From positions 25,729-89,728 of the forward strand of contig PAIY01000193.1 of assembly GCA_002704825.1 (NCBI GenBank): a DNA stretch of 64,000 nucleotides, in the 5' to 3' direction. The translations under genes and the position numbers were made by a program. Within the stretch, counting starts at the first letter, position 1; each line of letters begins with the position of its first letter. Shown piece after piece: positions 63,601-64,000 of the stretch. This DNA comes from Phycisphaeraceae bacterium (GTDB lineage: Bacteria > Planctomycetota > Phycisphaerae > Phycisphaerales > Phycisphaeraceae). Under the pieces are notes generated by a model. It was given only the letters and a program-made list of their open reading frames with translations, made no database searches and was not told the DNA's origin.

Positions 63601-63885
63601 TGCCCCGGCTCACTGGGTTTGGAATCGTTCCTGCAATTGCTCAAGGTCTACACTGTTGATCGCTGGGGGGCCTCAGATCAAACGCAGTTTGAATGCATGG
63701 CAATCGGTGAAAAACACAAGTGGGTTTACCGCGGGCAAATTATTCCTGCTGACGCACTGGTCACCGTGCAGGCTGTGATCAAAGCGGTCGATGATGCAAC
63801 GCATACGATTATCGCGGACGGCTTTTTGATCGTCGATGGGCGTGTGATTTATCAGATGATCGACTTTGCGATTCGTGCTCGGTGA
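57619..63885 (+). CDS. pfaC: PfaC-like multidomain synthase (KS-CLF-AT-DH-DH)
   Basis: 2088 residues, GTG start two bases after the pfaA stop. KS ~5-455 with C195 (DAACASS), H329 (CHGTG) and H369 (VGHLL). CLF ~475-830: the Cys position reads SSEQTS, so Q656 replaces Cys as in chain-length factors. AT ~835-1160: FVFPGAGNQFANMG and S926 in GYSLGE, corresponding to the separate PfaB of marine bacteria. Then two FabA-type double hot-dog dehydratases: DH1 ~1310-1710 with canonical half H1600/D1604 (CHFCDDQVMPG), DH2 ~1755-2085 with canonical half H1988/D1992 (HFYQDPVCPG). It supplies chain start or extension control and the dehydration/isomerisation that leave double bonds. No enoyl reductase here; that is PfaD. 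Confidence 0.93.
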   Translation: MTDRIAIVGIGGIFPDAHDLDTFWENILNGHSAAKEAPANRWTLSASDALSEDTALDRVYSHRACFVEHFKLDLSQYDLDDELADLIPQLDVMNHLAIHAGQQAWQDAKMDTVDRNRVGIIIGNIALPTDSVSQHAQQVIGPAYAASLSNILGKKLDWQHTPTHVLNRYVAGLPGGLLAQTLGLGGGAHTLDAACASSLYALKYACDELQAGRADAMIAGGLSRPDCLYTQMGFSQLHALSKTGVCAPFSDRADGLVVGEGAGMLILKRLDDAIKQGDHIYATIAGIGLSNDITGSIMAPDVEGQGRAMRKAYELAGWKPSDVDHIECHGTGTPVGDNVEFTSLKNLWANQQKRDTPCVIGSVKSNVGHLLTGAGGAGLIKTLLAIKHKTLPPTANFTSPNPKMGIPESPFEVLSHARSWNASENTPRKAAVSAFGFGGINAHVLLEEYVEPKTTIAQSKLPGAGESDEPIAIVGMAGHFGPYNNLDDLRRLFIDGEKQDAMPIGQTWGVALANKSGHVIEDIAIELGRFPIPPLELQDMLPQQLLMLLAAANALKDAGIEETDSPRLDMGVYIGIGLDLNTTNFHLRWELANQAKRWAEQLGVPYSEKWLDDLRDAMNPPLTANRTMGALGGIVASRVARAFKVGGPSFTISSEQTSTLHAITQAVTSLRRGEINSAIVGAVEQGCDVRHVATDSSNTPCCDGAGAVILKRLSDAREDGDVIYAMIDQTSRFGVIDSETAMAVDAMDELGDLGPATSIASTIKAALSLHHRFNLQKKGYWLADQSEEVRQCLIATDSIDGNTASITLCEADVCPTVDLDASDQSTFDITDEISEGKVAFVFPGAGNQFANMGQDLCTKFSHVIEQMHVENDKLKSQFAAGKFWDGTPISEISHKDVIFGQVSLGTMISDIALSLGIKPDAMIGYSLGETTSMFASRSWTTRDEMLDRMNNSSLFTTDLAGPCDAARKTWQLDDDEPVDWVVTVVPRSPQVIRETLEHFDRAYLLIINKPDECVIGGDRLQVRQAVQQLGASWHPVEGVTTVHCEVAHAIRDAYRDLHLMPTDPPADIAFYSGIAGKSYQVTRESIADSIVGQAMEPFDFSKVVEAAYADGVRVFIEMGPGQSCTRLIDQILGDREHLAVSLCREKQDNVATLLKVARTVESMGQEIVLPIAPAIDEKQRKTIHVAATRHRFDIPQPPFVISKQEEHVTEPVMREEVMQESINHATVTPQAETRDDTSRLAQMDNGMVTHAIAAQQAHIATQQTFMRVSQNLNNTMAKAISMYHTAMGNGDFSHVAPMQVQATQQNFQGPALDRNQCMEFAIGSIGKALGVKFAAIDAHPTRVRLPDEPLMLVDRIMEIEGEACSMTSGRVVTEHDIHPGAWYLDGGVIPTCIAVEAGQADLFLSGYLGIDFITKGKAVYRLLDAEVTFHAPLPGAGKTIVYDIHIDEFFRQDDTYLFRFRFDATVDGQLFLTMHKGCAGFFTQDELDAGKGIVLTRLDKKNENGLKTGGFSPLAPMTGEESYATEQVNALRHGNLAACFGDAFANLGLQQAKGLPGANGGRMNLVHRILSMNPDGGRFGLGQIVGEADIHPDDWFITCHFCDDQVMPGTLMYECCLHTLRVYLLRLGWVGEETEFLYEPKPGIPGQLKCRGQVLASTKKVWYEITVKEIGYDETAKPYVIADALMYGDGKPIVQMKNMSLQLSGLSKQALESRWANSTSNVPAVKQLKPTLYDNASIVAFAEGNPSDAFGDRYKVFDNDRKIARLPRAPYKFLDRIVHIEDCEPWKLAAGGVIEAEYDVPADEWYFAQDRQPVMPFAVLLEVALQPCGWLAAYLGSALTSDTDLRFRNLGGDAVQLLPVTPDIGTLTTRIKITNVSQSGGMIIQHFDMHTYADRGDVYKGTTYFGFFTADALANQVGIREAQVYEPTDREFVRTEPFNYPTTAPYPDDMMRMLDRIVVFDPAGGPNGLGIIRGEMDVNPDRWFFQAHFYQDPVCPGSLGLESFLQLLKVYTVDRWGASDQTQFECMAIGEKHKWVYRGQIIPADALVTVQAVIKAVDDATHTIIADGFLIVDGRVIYQMIDFAIRAR

Positions 63886-64000
63886 GGCTCTGGTTTTTGT
63901 TGGGTTATGTTTTAACCACGAAGCGGCTGTGTTGTTTGTCAAGGGCTTTACCTCAAGCGCCGGCGGCTTTTTTCCCCGGAAGGGCTTGGGCCTGAGCACA
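63886..64000. other. Non-coding end of window after pfaC
   Basis: 115 bases after the pfaC stop. A weak AAGC-GCCGGCG-GCTT hairpin followed by TTTT near 63955-63975 is a possible terminator but only four stem pairs are certain. No following gene, including the expected phosphopantetheinyl transferase, is visible. Confidence 0.4.

Noticed and set aside
63955..63975. Terminator of the pfa operon
   Set aside because: Only a four-pair stem before the T run; not reliable enough to call.

Overview
The window looks like a chromosomal piece of a planctomycete, most likely class Phycisphaerae. This is inference from gene content, not from a marker gene. The hints are two orphan type II pseudopilins ([12 protein letters not shown] leader, one with an H-X9-DG end), very large secreted glycan-active proteins, many Gfo/Idh/MocA oxidoreductases, a XylR-like AraC regulator, a CxxC-DYQLTGM zinc-ribbon membrane protein, and a bacterial polyunsaturated-fatty-acid (Pfa) type synthase. 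TGA is used as a normal stop, so the code is standard. No insertion sequence, CRISPR array or phage module was seen.

Layout. 1-1692 (minus): partial HAD protein after an ADP-ribosylglycohydrolase-family gene. 1951-4918: kbl and tdh (threonine to glycine plus acetyl-CoA), divergent from a cupin-type XRE regulator. 4934-11485 (minus): sugar-processing cluster of epimerase, two Gfo/Idh/MocA enzymes (one fused to a GNAT domain) and a secreted clan GH-A hydrolase, divergent from an AraC regulator at 11543. 12526-21337: more oxidoreductases, a pseudopilin beside a XylR-like regulator, a beta-helix protein and a GH39-like hydrolase. 21586-25900 (plus): tightly coupled five-gene operon of acyl carrier protein, acyl-activating enzyme, ketoreductase, NodB-type deacetylase and GNAT-like protein, closed by a strong terminator. 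25967-32671 (minus): a 2234-residue secreted multidomain protein. 32672-33747: AT-rich stretch without genes, then tRNA-Ser(CGA) and ispH. 35065-43349: a zinc-ribbon gene remnant, a 1373-residue secreted hydrolase, a pseudopilin divergent from a LacI regulator over a palindromic operator, and a zinc-ribbon membrane protein interrupted by an in-frame TGA. 43346-49049: uronate/pectin catabolism (GH105, KduD, AraC regulator, RraA-like, zinc dehydrogenase, SDR), ended by a clear terminator at 49176-49211.

49479-63885 (plus) is the standout: pfaD-pfaA-pfaC, with 4-base and 2-base junctions, encoding an iterative lipid synthase. PfaA is KS-AT-linker-ACP-ACP-KR-DH. PfaC is KS-CLF-AT-DH-DH, so the acyltransferase that is a separate PfaB in marine Gammaproteobacteria is built in. 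PfaD is the enoyl reductase. Only two carrier domains are present. The order D-A-C, the fused AT and the low ACP number suggest a secondary-lipid version of the Pfa system whose product cannot be read from sequence. No phosphopantetheinyl transferase is in the window, so the carrier domains must be activated by an enzyme encoded elsewhere.

Taken together the window pairs carbohydrate scavenging under local regulators with two separate carrier-protein-based acyl pathways.
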